Part shown: piece by piece, positions 54,697 to 62,455 of the stretch
How positions within the stretch are numbered: the stretch's first letter is position 1
Layout: each line of letters starts with the position of its first letter
Source: GCA-2720865 sp047630275
Lineage (GTDB): Bacteria; Bdellovibrionota; Bacteriovoracia; Bacteriovoracales; Bacteriovoracaceae
Reading direction: 5' to 3'
Assembly: GCA_047630275.1 (NCBI GenBank)
Contig: JBLHVN010000003.1
Coordinates: 186,001-250,000 of the forward strand
Length of the DNA stretch: 64,000 bases
The notes under the pieces: generated by a model
The model's database searches: none
Told to the model about the DNA's origin: nothing
Seen by the model: the letters and a program-made list of their open reading frames with translations, nothing else
Translations under genes and position numbers: made by a program

Positions 54697-55575
54697 ATGG
54701 AAGTTTCAAACTATATCTTAGAGTCAGGGCAGTTCATGTTGGACGGTGGTGCCATGTTCGGAATCATCCCTAAACCCCTGTGGTCACGTGTTCACGCCGC
54801 TGATGAGAGTAATCGTATAGACCTTTCCCTGCGTTTGTGGTGCATCAAAACGGACGAAAGACTCATCGTTACGGACACGGGAATTGGTGATTATCATCAT
54901 GATAATTTTAATACGATGTTCAATGTCAGAGTATCGACCTCTCCTTTAGAGAAATCTTTAGAAGCTGTTGGCTTCAAAGCTGATGACGTGACGGACCTCA
55001 TCATTAGTCATTTACACTTTGATCATGTGGGCGGTCTTGGGAAAAAAGACGGAGACGCTTTTAGCCCTGTGTTTCAAAACGCTACCCTGCACCTTCATAA
55101 AGATCATTATAACTACGCCCTAAATCCAACTGAAAGAGACGCTGGAAGTTTTCACGTCAAAAACTTCTCCACCTTAATAGACTTCTATGATTCTAAGAAG
55201 AAACTAACCTGGCATGAAGGCGAGGAAGGAGTTCTTCTCTCTCTTGGAAAAACAGACCTAAGATTTAAGTGCTCCTTTGGGCATACCCCTTATTTAATGC
55301 ATCCTTATTCAGATAAGTATATCTACTTGGCTGACTTGATCCCCACTAGTAATCATGTTCATGTCCCTTGGGTCATGGGCTATGATATTGAACCTGGGGT
55401 AACCACAAAGTATAAGCGAGAGTTCTTAGACTTCGTTATAAAAAGAGACTTAAAGATCATCTTCGAGCATGATCCAAAGTTTTGGGGTTCAAAGATTGAG
55501 AAGAATGAAAAGGGAAAGTATATCTGTAAAGAAGCCGATACAGTTGTTGAAAAACCAGCCTATCTAATTAGCTAG
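54697..55575 (+). CDS. MBL-fold metallohydrolase
   Basis: 292 residues. HLHFDHVGGL (H105, H107, D109, H110) is the zinc-binding HxHxDH motif; a later FGHTPYLMHP (H193) and YLADLIP (D~207) supply the other ligands. The surroundings (IVTDTGIGDYHHDNFN and TYLMHPYSDKYIYLADLIPTSNHVH) resemble lactonase/AHL-type and SoxH-type MBL hydrolases, but the substrate cannot be set. Cytoplasmic. Convergent with the GYF_2 gene (12-base overlap). Confidence 0.88.
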   Translation: MEVSNYILESGQFMLDGGAMFGIIPKPLWSRVHAADESNRIDLSLRLWCIKTDERLIVTDTGIGDYHHDNFNTMFNVRVSTSPLEKSLEAVGFKADDVTDLIISHLHFDHVGGLGKKDGDAFSPVFQNATLHLHKDHYNYALNPTERDAGSFHVKNFSTLIDFYDSKKKLTWHEGEEGVLLSLGKTDLRFKCSFGHTPYLMHPYSDKYIYLADLIPTSNHVHVPWVMGYDIEPGVTTKYKREFLDFVIKRDLKIIFEHDPKFWGSKIEKNEKGKYICKEADTVVEKPAYLIS

Positions 55576-57228
55576 GAAGTCCTGCATCTCGGATTTAATC
55601 CTTTTAATATCATTACTGCTTCGCTCTAAGATCTCTTGAATCCTTGGGGCGAAGATGCCTTCTAACTTGGCCCTTTTCTTATTGGTTAAGGTTGAATAGC
55701 GCCTAGTTCTAGTCACGATATCACTGACGAGGATGCCAATATCTTTTCCTTCATCAATAAGCTTTTGATAGTCTTCAGTTTTTTTCTTATCCGTGTTTAA
55801 GTACTTACCTTGCTGCTTTATTGAATCTAATAAAAGATCTCTTAGGATAGGCTCTACTTCAAGACCATAGCGCTTTTCAAAGATAGTGACGTCTCTGCCT
55901 CTTTTCATCTTCTTTAAAGATTCAGAGTATAGGATCTTTATATTAGAAAGAAGACCACCAAAGGTCTTATGCCTTTCAATCAATTCTTTAAAGGGTTTTA
56001 CTTGTGTCTTTCTTTTATTTTGAGAGAGCTCTGCTAATTCTTTTTCAAAAGCCTCTAGTCTTTTAGTTGAATAAAGAAACCTTAAGTTAAGTTTAAATTC
56101 AGGTTGAAACTTTTTAACAATCTTAAAGTCTTTGAAAAAAGGATACTTCTTCATCAAGTTGACCAAGCGGCTCTTTAGCCCTGTGGCGTAACCTACAATT
56201 TGAGCCTCGTATTCCCCTTCCGCAAGAAAATGCCCTTTAACCAATTCAAGTTCCCTAAACTTTGCTCCCCCCGCCCTTAAGTGACCAACTGAACGTAGTT
56301 GTATAGGAAGGTTTGAAGTTGAATTTATCCTTCCTTCAATTGAATTTAAAGTTAGATAAACACTGGCCTCTCCGGGCTGATTGGTTGAAAGCCATATCTC
56401 ATTGCCCGTATTAGAGAGGGCCATCTTCGCCCTAGTTCCTCTTTTAAAAGGATGAGTTAAGAGCACTTCCATTTCTTTTCTTTTATCAATAGAGAGACCT
56501 GAGAACCTTTTTGATTCATAATCATCTCCTTCCCATTCAAAGAAGTAGAGGCTCATCAAGACCCCAACAATCAGCGAGAAGACCATGGCGCCCTTTTGCC
56601 ACTTAGGAGCTTCTTCCCAAAGACTCTCCGGATTGATGATATGTTCACTTGTCTTATCAGAAGCCACATCCTCAACTTCATCTTGATAGTCTTCTATAGC
56701 GAAGTCATCGAAGAGGATCTTTTCTTCTTCGGCTTCTTCTGTAACTTCTGTAACTTCTTCAGCTTCAATTTCATCAGCAAGACTTGGTTCACCTAAGTCA
56801 ACGGGAACCTCTTCTTCAGGAAGCTCCGGAAGCATGGGAGGCTCTTCAAGATCCTCGCCTAAATGCTGGGCTTCAATTTCTTCGAAGCTAGGCAGTGGCT
56901 CTATGACCTCTTCTTCAATTTCAATCTCTATAGGAAGTGGTGGAAGCGGAGGAGGCATTTCATCAGCTGGAGTTGCCTCCACAGGAGTTTCTATTGCCCT
57001 TGGTTTTACTTTAACAACGGGCTTAGGGGCCGGCTCTTCTTTTTTAGGTGGAGCAAAGAAGGCCAAGAGGGCCGGATGCTTAGTCATGGGCAACCAGTCG
57101 GCTTCACCTTCTTTCCAGATCAAGTCATCCGGAAGGACTTTTTCGTGCTGAAGCATTTTAACTAACTCTTCGCTTGAAAAAGGTCCTAGGTGGTGATCAC
57201 CTTTAAAAATAAACCAGTTTTTTTCCAT
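55564..57228 (-). CDS. GYF_2-domain membrane protein of unknown function
   Basis: 554 residues. Residues ~3-55 match the GYF_2 domain (NWFIFKGDHHLGPFSSEELVKMLQHEKVLPDDLIWKEGEADW), a module found at the start of many bacterial membrane proteins. Then a Pro/Glu-rich acidic linker (~60-200, e.g. PPPLPPLPIEIEIEEE), one membrane helix (~213-230) and a C-terminal part of ~300 residues, beta-rich first (~240-350) and then helical with coiled-coil character (~370-550). GYF_2 face in the cytoplasm and the rest outside is the likely topology. Its function is unknown. Confidence 0.75.
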   Translation of the reverse strand: MEKNWFIFKGDHHLGPFSSEELVKMLQHEKVLPDDLIWKEGEADWLPMTKHPALLAFFAPPKKEEPAPKPVVKVKPRAIETPVEATPADEMPPPLPPLPIEIEIEEEVIEPLPSFEEIEAQHLGEDLEEPPMLPELPEEEVPVDLGEPSLADEIEAEEVTEVTEEAEEEKILFDDFAIEDYQDEVEDVASDKTSEHIINPESLWEEAPKWQKGAMVFSLIVGVLMSLYFFEWEGDDYESKRFSGLSIDKRKEMEVLLTHPFKRGTRAKMALSNTGNEIWLSTNQPGEASVYLTLNSIEGRINSTSNLPIQLRSVGHLRAGGAKFRELELVKGHFLAEGEYEAQIVGYATGLKSRLVNLMKKYPFFKDFKIVKKFQPEFKLNLRFLYSTKRLEAFEKELAELSQNKRKTQVKPFKELIERHKTFGGLLSNIKILYSESLKKMKRGRDVTIFEKRYGLEVEPILRDLLLDSIKQQGKYLNTDKKKTEDYQKLIDEGKDIGILVSDIVTRTRRYSTLTNKKRAKLEGIFAPRIQEILERSSNDIKRIKSEMQDFLAN

Positions 57229-57382
57229 ACTTATAAATGATATCGCCTGTTACGTAGCTTCTCAAGCAACTAATGACATGGGCCTTCATCTGATTAAGAC
57301 CAAGTGCGAAATTATCCTTTTTCTTCTCGAAGGCAAATGGCCCGTGTTAGCCTTCCTCAAAATTTTTAATCCTTGGACATAA

Positions 57383-58159
57383 ATGAATCTAGAACCTGGA
57401 AAGAAATATATCTTTGCCGTCTCTCACCTGCCAGCCCTTCTTGGAAAGCCCCACTACAAAGGGCAAGAGGGAATCAATGCTCAGGCCCTACAAGAAACAG
57501 CTGACATGAAAAGGGCCGGGCTAACAGGCATCTTATTAGAAAATGAAAACGATCATCCTTATTCAATCCTAGCTACAACTGATCAAAGATCATCCATGAC
57601 CATAGCGGCAAAGGCCGTAAAAAAAGATCACTTCGATTTTAATCTTGGAGTTGAGTTTCTTATCAACGATCCCATGGCCTCCCTTGAAGTCGCCTTTGAT
57701 AGTGGCTGCCAGTTCATGCGCACGGATTACTGGGTAGATAAGATGCACCGTGAAGAGTACGGCGATCTTGAAGTTGATACTGAGGAGTTTAATAGATTTA
57801 AAAAGAAGCTTGGCGCCCAAAGTGTTCAGGTCTTTGCTGACATTCAAGTTAAGTACGCCACGATGAGAGAAGAGAAATCTATCACTACTTCAGCCCTTCA
57901 GGCCTTTGAAGCAGGGGCCAGTGCCGTGGTTGTATCTGGATCTCAAACCGGTGAGATGAGCGACCTTAGAGACTTAGAAAAGGTTCGCGCCGCTGTGGGA
58001 GATAGAATGATCTTTGTAGGAAGTGGCTTTTCAGTTGAGAACGCCCGCGAAACCTTAAGCCTCGCCGACGGCGCCTTAGTCGGAACAAGCCTAATGGAGA
58101 ACTCAGTTCTCAATTATGAGCGCGCCTCAAAGCTGATGGAAGTGGTTCACTCCATATGA
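57383..58159 (+). CDS. BtpA/SgcQ-family TIM-barrel protein
   Basis: 258 residues. The segments LLENENDHPYS, GVEFLINDPMASLEVAFDSGCQFMRTDYW, VQVFADIQVKYATM (near 150), AFEAGASAVVVSGSQTGEMSDL and FVGSGFSVENARETLSLADGALVGTSLM follow the BtpA/SgcQ pattern, a TIM-barrel family first named in photosystem I assembly but widespread in nonphotosynthetic bacteria, often next to sugar kinases. The ATG overlaps nothing upstream; the stop overlaps the PfkB start by 4 bases, so the two are one operon. A carbohydrate-phosphate aldolase- or epimerase-like role is inference. Confidence 0.8.
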   Translation: MNLEPGKKYIFAVSHLPALLGKPHYKGQEGINAQALQETADMKRAGLTGILLENENDHPYSILATTDQRSSMTIAAKAVKKDHFDFNLGVEFLINDPMASLEVAFDSGCQFMRTDYWVDKMHREEYGDLEVDTEEFNRFKKKLGAQSVQVFADIQVKYATMREEKSITTSALQAFEAGASAVVVSGSQTGEMSDLRDLEKVRAAVGDRMIFVGSGFSVENARETLSLADGALVGTSLMENSVLNYERASKLMEVVHSI

Positions 58160-58974
58160 ATATTCTCTGCCTTGGGGATCTAAGCCTCGATCATTATATA
58201 AAACAAGACAAGTCCTTCTTTGGAGGCTGCTCTTTAAACGTAGCGCGCCAGCTTTATGAAGTCTTAGATCATAAACAAACCTCTCTTTATGTTCCTATTG
58301 GAAATGATGAGAACTCTAAAAGGGCAAAGGCCTACCTCGAAACTCTTAACATCGAAGTCCGTTACAAGCCTTACTCAGGAGTGCTTCCCTCTCAGCCCAT
58401 CATAGTCGATGAAGACGGAGAGCGTCACTTTGAAGAATATATCGATGGAGTGCTCCCGGAATTCAAGGTCTCAGATCTTGGGGGTTTTTATTTTGATTCT
58501 AAAGACCTGATTATCTTCCCTTACTTTAAGCAAGTTGAATCCATGGTATCGAGCCTTCTAAAACTCAATCCTAAAGCGAAGCTGGCCTGCGACTTTGGGA
58601 ACCTCTCAGACTATGACGGAAATTTGACACCCATAAGAGAAATCCTTCCCTTTTTAAGCTACGCCCAGTTCTCAGGAACACCGGCATGTAAAATAAGAGA
58701 CGAGTTTTTTTCAAAGGCCGTGCTAGAAAGCGGCTTGATCATCGTTGATACTTTTGGAAATCAGGGCGCACGTGCTTATCAAAAAGGAAGAACCTTTAAT
58801 TCTGAAGCACCTCAAATACTTCAAGTCACAGACACCACAGGGGCCGGTGACGCCTTTATGGCCCACATATCTTACTCCTTATTTGTTTTAGGCAATGACC
58901 TTGAGAAGGCCTCAAACTTCGCCTGCGAAGGTGGATCGAAACAAGTCTCACATCTAGGACCTGGACCTTTATAA
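58156..58974 (+). CDS. PfkB-family carbohydrate kinase
   Basis: 272 residues. FGGCSLNVARQLYEVL (N-terminal PfkB motif, GGxxxN) and DTTGAGDAFMAHISYSLF (C-terminal motif with the catalytic Asp of GAGD). GERHFEEYIDGVLPEFKVS recalls fructoselysine 6-kinase (FrlD), which has a matching stretch with a Tyr-Gly-Val. It phosphorylates a sugar or sugar derivative using ATP; the substrate is unproven. It overlaps the BtpA-like gene, so the pair may process one carbohydrate. The downstream terminator-like stem (59004-59030) has only T4 on this strand. Confidence 0.88.
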   Translation: MNILCLGDLSLDHYIKQDKSFFGGCSLNVARQLYEVLDHKQTSLYVPIGNDENSKRAKAYLETLNIEVRYKPYSGVLPSQPIIVDEDGERHFEEYIDGVLPEFKVSDLGGFYFDSKDLIIFPYFKQVESMVSSLLKLNPKAKLACDFGNLSDYDGNLTPIREILPFLSYAQFSGTPACKIRDEFFSKAVLESGLIIVDTFGNQGARAYQKGRTFNSEAPQILQVTDTTGAGDAFMAHISYSLFVLGNDLEKASNFACEGGSKQVSHLGPGPL

Positions 58975-58997
58975 ATTTCATTTGGGATTTTAAAAAT

Positions 58998-59096
58998 AAA
59001 AAAGCCCAGTTAAGGGGGACTCAACTGGGCCTTTTCGAGAGACATTTTTACGGAGTCAGAAAAAATCCTTTTTTCGAAACTCCTACACACACACAC
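58998..59096 (-). ncRNA. Candidate sigma54-driven small RNA
   Basis: A transcript of about 99 nt is predicted from a near-consensus sigma54 promoter (59107-59122, minus) to an intrinsic terminator (59004-59030) ending in T6 (58998-59003). From the 5' side: a (GU)6 run next to the predicted start (59085-59096), a hairpin (59052-59083: outer GGAGT/ACTCC, inner GAAAAAA/TTTTTTC), a short linker, then the terminator stem GCCCAGTT/AACTGGGC with an 11-base loop that holds CCCCC. No ORF fits. The order promoter-hairpin-terminator resembles Qrr-type RNAs, without sequence similarity. No homologue was identified, and the RNA could be a read-through trailer. Confidence 0.5.
59004..59030 (-). terminator. 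Strong hairpin terminator, minus strand
   Basis: Eight-bp stem GCCCAGTT/AACTGGGC with an 11-base loop, followed on the minus strand by T6 then ATTTTT. On the plus strand only CTTTTC follows, so minus is favoured. Confidence 0.85.
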
Positions 59097-59106
59097 TTAT
59101 TCTTAT

Positions 59107-59122
59107 TGCACGAGTCGTGCCA
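59107..59122 (-). promoter_or_regulatory. Sigma54-type promoter (-24/-12)
   Basis: On the minus strand: TGGCACG, four bases, GTGCA, against consensus TGGCACG-N4-TTGCA; only the first T of the -12 box differs (15 of 16 counting spaces), with the key GG and GC at exact 12-base register. It would start transcription near 59096. The sequence is nearly palindromic, but on the plus strand the -24 GG is broken. Confidence 0.6.
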
Positions 59123-59227
59123 ACTTTTGATTTTATGTAAAGTTCCCTAAGCATGGGGTATTCGGTTGTACGCGGAGGGCCACAGGTGTTGAAGCTCTGA
59201 CAGGCCCCCTGTGTCATTACGTCAGGA

Positions 59228-59470
59228 CTATGACCTTTTTAGGTATTGCGTCAGACCATGGACGCCCATTTCGGTGGCTTCGTGTTCATCAATTAAATTA
59301 CTCAAGAAATCTACATGCCGCCAGATCTTCATGGTTTCTTTTTGCACGATATCAATCTCGCAAGTAAAGCCTCGGCTGTTTTTATTTACAGTAAGGCGCC
59401 CAATACGAAACTCATCCTTATTGATCTCAACAAAAAATTCTTTTGGAAAAACATCTTTGTTCATTTGCAT
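59228..59470 (-). CDS. Small basic/acidic protein of unknown function
   Basis: 80 residues from ATG 59470 (a second ATG, 59464, is possible; no strong ribosome site at either). The composition (Lys, Glu, Asp-rich, IDIVQKETMKIWRHVDFLSNL, EHEATEMGVHGLT) looks like a real cytoplasmic protein rather than a shadow of the opposite-strand frame. No signal peptide or motif. It stands alone between the small RNA candidate and the YceI-like gene. Existence is moderately sure. Confidence 0.55.
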   Translation of the reverse strand: MQMNKDVFPKEFFVEINKDEFRIGRLTVNKNSRGFTCEIDIVQKETMKIWRHVDFLSNLIDEHEATEMGVHGLTQYLKRS

Positions 59471-59530
59471 GACTTGTTAAGCCGCCTTTAAACTAGCTTT
59501 GTTTTAAAATAAACTTCAGGAGAATGCCCT

Positions 59531-60088
59531 ATGAAATTCCTTTTAAGCCTAGTTTTTCTTTTAAGTTCTAGCCTAGTTTACTCAGCCTGTCTTGAAACAA
59601 GTGCTGAGAAGATCATGGTCAAGTTCACGGCCTATAAAACCCCCCTTAAATTAGGTGTTAGCGGAACATTCCCTAAGAAGACCCTAGCAAAAGCTGCTAA
59701 GGGAGACTCATGGGAAAAGGCCACCTTAGATAATAAGATCACTATCGACGCCTCTGAGATAGAAACTGGCGATAAGCCCCGCGATAAAAAGATCGCTAAG
59801 TTCTTCTTTGAAAACAAAAGCCTAGAGGCCACTGTTACAAGAATCAGCCAAAAGAAGAAACAGTTAACCTTAGAAGTCACAATGAATGGCAAGAAAGTTA
59901 AGAAAGTCCTTATGACTTACTCATTTAAGAACAATAAATTAATGGCAAGCGGTCATGTCGACGCCCTCGACTTCGCCATGAATAAGCAGCTCGCCGCCCT
60001 TAATAAGGCATGCCTAGCAAAGCACGAAGGAAAGACTTGGTCTGACGTACAGATTGACCTTGCTGCTGACTTTGGAAGTTGTAAGTAA
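59531..60088 (+). CDS. YceI-like secreted protein
   Basis: 185 residues with a Sec signal (MKFLLSLVFLLSSSLVYSA; a Cys directly follows at 20, so lipidation is possible). The mature part follows the YceI lipocalin-like barrel: VKFTAYK, GVSGTFPKK, ITIDASEIETGDKPRDKKIAKFFF, ATVTRISQKKKQLTLEVTMNGKK. YceI proteins bind isoprenoid-like lipids. The family usually has a conserved F-x-W/H pattern that is only loosely met, so this is a divergent member. The stop overlaps the next ATG by one base. Confidence 0.8.
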   Translation: MKFLLSLVFLLSSSLVYSACLETSAEKIMVKFTAYKTPLKLGVSGTFPKKTLAKAAKGDSWEKATLDNKITIDASEIETGDKPRDKKIAKFFFENKSLEATVTRISQKKKQLTLEVTMNGKKVKKVLMTYSFKNNKLMASGHVDALDFAMNKQLAALNKACLAKHEGKTWSDVQIDLAADFGSCK

Positions 60089-60543
60089 TGAAAGAAGAAT
60101 ACTTCACCTCAACAAAAAGATTCTCTGGCTTTCCTTGTACTCACCGTCAATGGAAAGCAGACTCGCATTGTAAGTTCGTTCACGGCTATAGCCGCGAGTT
60201 CTACTTTGAATTCGCCTGCACCACCTTCACAAGAGAAGGCTGGGTGGTAGACTTTGGCGGACTCAAAGAAGTCAAGGCCTGGCTCGATCATATGTTTGAT
60301 CACACCTTCCTCGCCGCTGACGATGATCCTTACTTAGAGAAATTTGTCCAAATGGAAAAAGATGGCATCATCCAACTTCGTACCTTTGATAATATCGGCA
60401 TGGAAGGAACCGCAAGGTACGTCTTTCATAAGGTAAATGAGATGATTAAAAAAGGAAGCAACGACAGAGCGTGGCTACAAAGGATTGAAGTTCGTGAGAA
60501 CGAAAAGAACTCCGCTATCTACGAGCCTGTTAAAAGAGTCTAG
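60088..60543 (+). CDS. 6-pyruvoyl-tetrahydropterin synthase/QueD-like protein
   Basis: 151 residues. The zinc ligands are in HRQW and HGY (PCTHRQWKADSHCKFVHGYSREF, ~17-40), and the conserved VVDFGGLKEVKAWLDHMFDHTFLAADDDP (~60-92) and the EGTARYVF glutamate segment (~115) fit 6-carboxy- or 6-pyruvoyl-tetrahydropterin synthases, which make the queuosine precursor or pterins. The ligand spacing (HRQW... CKFVHGY) is that of a distinct QueD-related branch, not the classical HxH form. Cytoplasmic; no other queuosine gene is nearby. Confidence 0.85.
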   Translation: MKEEYFTSTKRFSGFPCTHRQWKADSHCKFVHGYSREFYFEFACTTFTREGWVVDFGGLKEVKAWLDHMFDHTFLAADDDPYLEKFVQMEKDGIIQLRTFDNIGMEGTARYVFHKVNEMIKKGSNDRAWLQRIEVRENEKNSAIYEPVKRV

Positions 60544-61488
60544 TTACTTAAGAATAATGCTTTCCCAAACCTGGGCTTCTTTCTCAGGACTAGTAGGCTG
60601 TTGATATAAAAAAGGCTCGAGTGGCCTTGATAACTCAGAGACTTCAGCAGCCTCTTTAATCATCTCTATGGTCGAGTTCTCTCTATCAAAGTCAGGAAGA
60701 TGATCGCTATAGTAATAGATCTTTTCTCGCTTCACGCGCTTCTTTAACCATTTATGAACAGTATTGGTATCCGCAATATCATAAGGAACAGTTTCAACGC
60801 CTTTTTTAACCCATCTAAATCGAGTCAGAATCTTTGTAAAAGGAACCCGCTTCTTATCTCCGTCCCCTATTAAATCTTTTGGTACATCAATATGAACGCT
60901 CCACTCTTTAGGAGGAAGTTTCCCCGTCACGACTTTAAAAACTGAAGACATAAAATGAGCGCAGCCTCCGCCTTCTCCATGAAGAGTATCGCGGCCTCCG
61001 CCATAGATATTATAAGAGCCATGCTGAATCCATTTCTCAACAAAGAGAAGTCCCCTATGACAATCAACCTTTGAGACCGGAATGATAATCGTTCTCAAAC
61101 GTTTTTGCTTTTTAGCCTTCTCTATTTCCCACTTAGAAAGCTTCGCCGTCGTAAGGGCGCCTCTAAAGGGATAAAATAAACTCCCAAGGCCTAGCTTTTC
61201 TTTAAGCGTGATTCGTTTACTTTCTTTCTTACTAACCCGCTCCATCCCTGTAAGAACCTTACTCACGCCATTACTAAGAGTCTGGCTACAATTAAGCTCA
61301 ACAGCAAAGTGCCCAATAGGAGCATAGTCCTTTCTTATAGAATTAAGCGCCGAAGTAATTCCTAAAGTCGCAGGAGAACTCCAGTTGATTTTTATCCTAG
61401 GCTTGATGACATAGATCTTTAACTCATCCGCATGAAGCAAACTGCACTTTAAGATAAGAATAGATAAGATAAAAGTCTTAAACTTCAA
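60544..61488 (-). CDS. Secreted protein with permuted papain-fold-like motifs
   Basis: 314 residues from TTG 61488 (GGAGA 5 bases upstream), Sec signal ~1-20. YAPIGHFAVEL (H60) followed after ~115 residues by HGEGGGCAHFMSSVF (C176) is the reverse order of NlpC/P60 motifs, as in circularly permuted papain-fold (LRAT/YaeF-like) enzymes. A Gly-rich NIYGGGRDTLHGEGGG run sits just before the Cys. No other marker. The catalytic guess is modest; it could be a binding protein. It converges on the QueD-like gene without a gap. Confidence 0.6.
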   Translation of the reverse strand: MKFKTFILSILILKCSLLHADELKIYVIKPRIKINWSSPATLGITSALNSIRKDYAPIGHFAVELNCSQTLSNGVSKVLTGMERVSKKESKRITLKEKLGLGSLFYPFRGALTTAKLSKWEIEKAKKQKRLRTIIIPVSKVDCHRGLLFVEKWIQHGSYNIYGGGRDTLHGEGGGCAHFMSSVFKVVTGKLPPKEWSVHIDVPKDLIGDGDKKRVPFTKILTRFRWVKKGVETVPYDIADTNTVHKWLKKRVKREKIYYYSDHLPDFDRENSTIEMIKEAAEVSELSRPLEPFLYQQPTSPEKEAQVWESIILK

Positions 61489-61622
61489 GGGATCTCCACT
61501 AGATTATTAGTAAAGCAATCTTATCGCGGCTTAAATAAAATAGGGAAATTCCCTATGAAATGGATAAGTTTTATATGTCTAAGAACTAGACAGTATTAGA
61601 GAAATTAGTGACTTAGATGCCT

Positions 61623-62351
61623 TTAGTATTTAACATAGAACTTCTGTTTCCTAAACTTTCTCCGCTCATCTTCAAAGGTTCTTTTAAGGGCGTAGAGTTC
61701 AAGGTCATGCTCTTCTTTAAGCTTTCTGAAGGCCGACATATTGGTGGGGTTACTAAGGTCAGTAGCATCAGCAAATTTTTGCTCCCGCACTCGTTGGAGT
61801 TCTTTTAAACGTTTTACTTTTTGGTTATGGGCGTAGCGAAGGATATCTAAGTTCTTGTAGGAATAGTTAACGACTTTCTTAGAGTCCATAATAGAGCCAG
61901 GCTTTCTGATCACTTCTTTGGCGTCTCTGTATTCAAGCTCATCCTTTAGGTCTTGGATCTGTTGGTTCTTTTGGCTTAGGGTCTTTTCTTGTTCGAGGGT
62001 TAACTCGTAGATCTTATCATCAACTTTTTTCTCAATAGAGCCAGCGACGTACTTAACCCGGGCATTATAAGTTGAGCCCATTCTATTGGCGCGCTCTTCA
62101 CTTTCTAAACGCAGGCTCTCAAACTTCTTTTCTAGATCGGCCACTTTCTCAGAACTTATACTTCTGTCCATGGTTAGCTTAACACCAGCAACAAAAGCGA
62201 TAAAACCCCAAAGCCCTAGAATAAAAACCTTCCCAAAACTATTGAGTTCTTTTCTGACGGTGGGGGTGAAGTTTGCTTTAATGGGCGGGTCCATCATCTC
62301 TTTGGGAGTATTACTCACGCTCTTCATTTTCTCTTTTGCTACGACTTTCAT
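61623..62351 (-). CDS. Single-pass membrane coiled-coil protein
   Basis: 242 residues. A basic N-terminus of ~43 residues, one membrane helix (~44-64, FILGLWGFIAFVAGVKLTMD) and a long charged coiled coil (~70-235, with LEKKFESLRLESEERANRM, EKTLSQKNQQIQDLKDELEYRD and RRKFRKQKF). No catalytic motif; a structural or scaffolding role in the envelope is the most that can be said. GGAG precedes the ATG. The region around the stop has no terminator. Confidence 0.75.
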   Translation of the reverse strand: MKVVAKEKMKSVSNTPKEMMDPPIKANFTPTVRKELNSFGKVFILGLWGFIAFVAGVKLTMDRSISSEKVADLEKKFESLRLESEERANRMGSTYNARVKYVAGSIEKKVDDKIYELTLEQEKTLSQKNQQIQDLKDELEYRDAKEVIRKPGSIMDSKKVVNYSYKNLDILRYAHNQKVKRLKELQRVREQKFADATDLSNPTNMSAFRKLKEEHDLELYALKRTFEDERRKFRKQKFYVKY

Positions 62352-62455
62352 CTTTGCTCCTAGATACTTCTATTTTAAGAGCCTATGGGGCTGAGTCCTA
62401 ATTTGAGAGTAAAGTTAATGATTTAGGGGGTTTAACTTAGAGGCGACTGCCCATT

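Noticed and set aside
56834..57165. Plus-strand ORFs with a Gly/Ser-rich product
   Set aside because: They mirror the Pro/Glu-rich acidic linker of the GYF_2 protein on the other strand; composition bias alone explains the open frame.
59084..59096. (CA)6 run as a phase-variable repeat
   Set aside because: Outside any gene and too short to suggest slippage control; it instead sits at the predicted start of the small RNA.
59031..59227. Whole region as a 6S, tmRNA or SRP RNA
   Set aside because: Structured stretches (CACAGG/CCTGTG, GGCC) exist, but none of the conserved tmRNA, SRP tetraloop or 6S elements could be matched. Only the 99-nt minus-strand candidate is supported.
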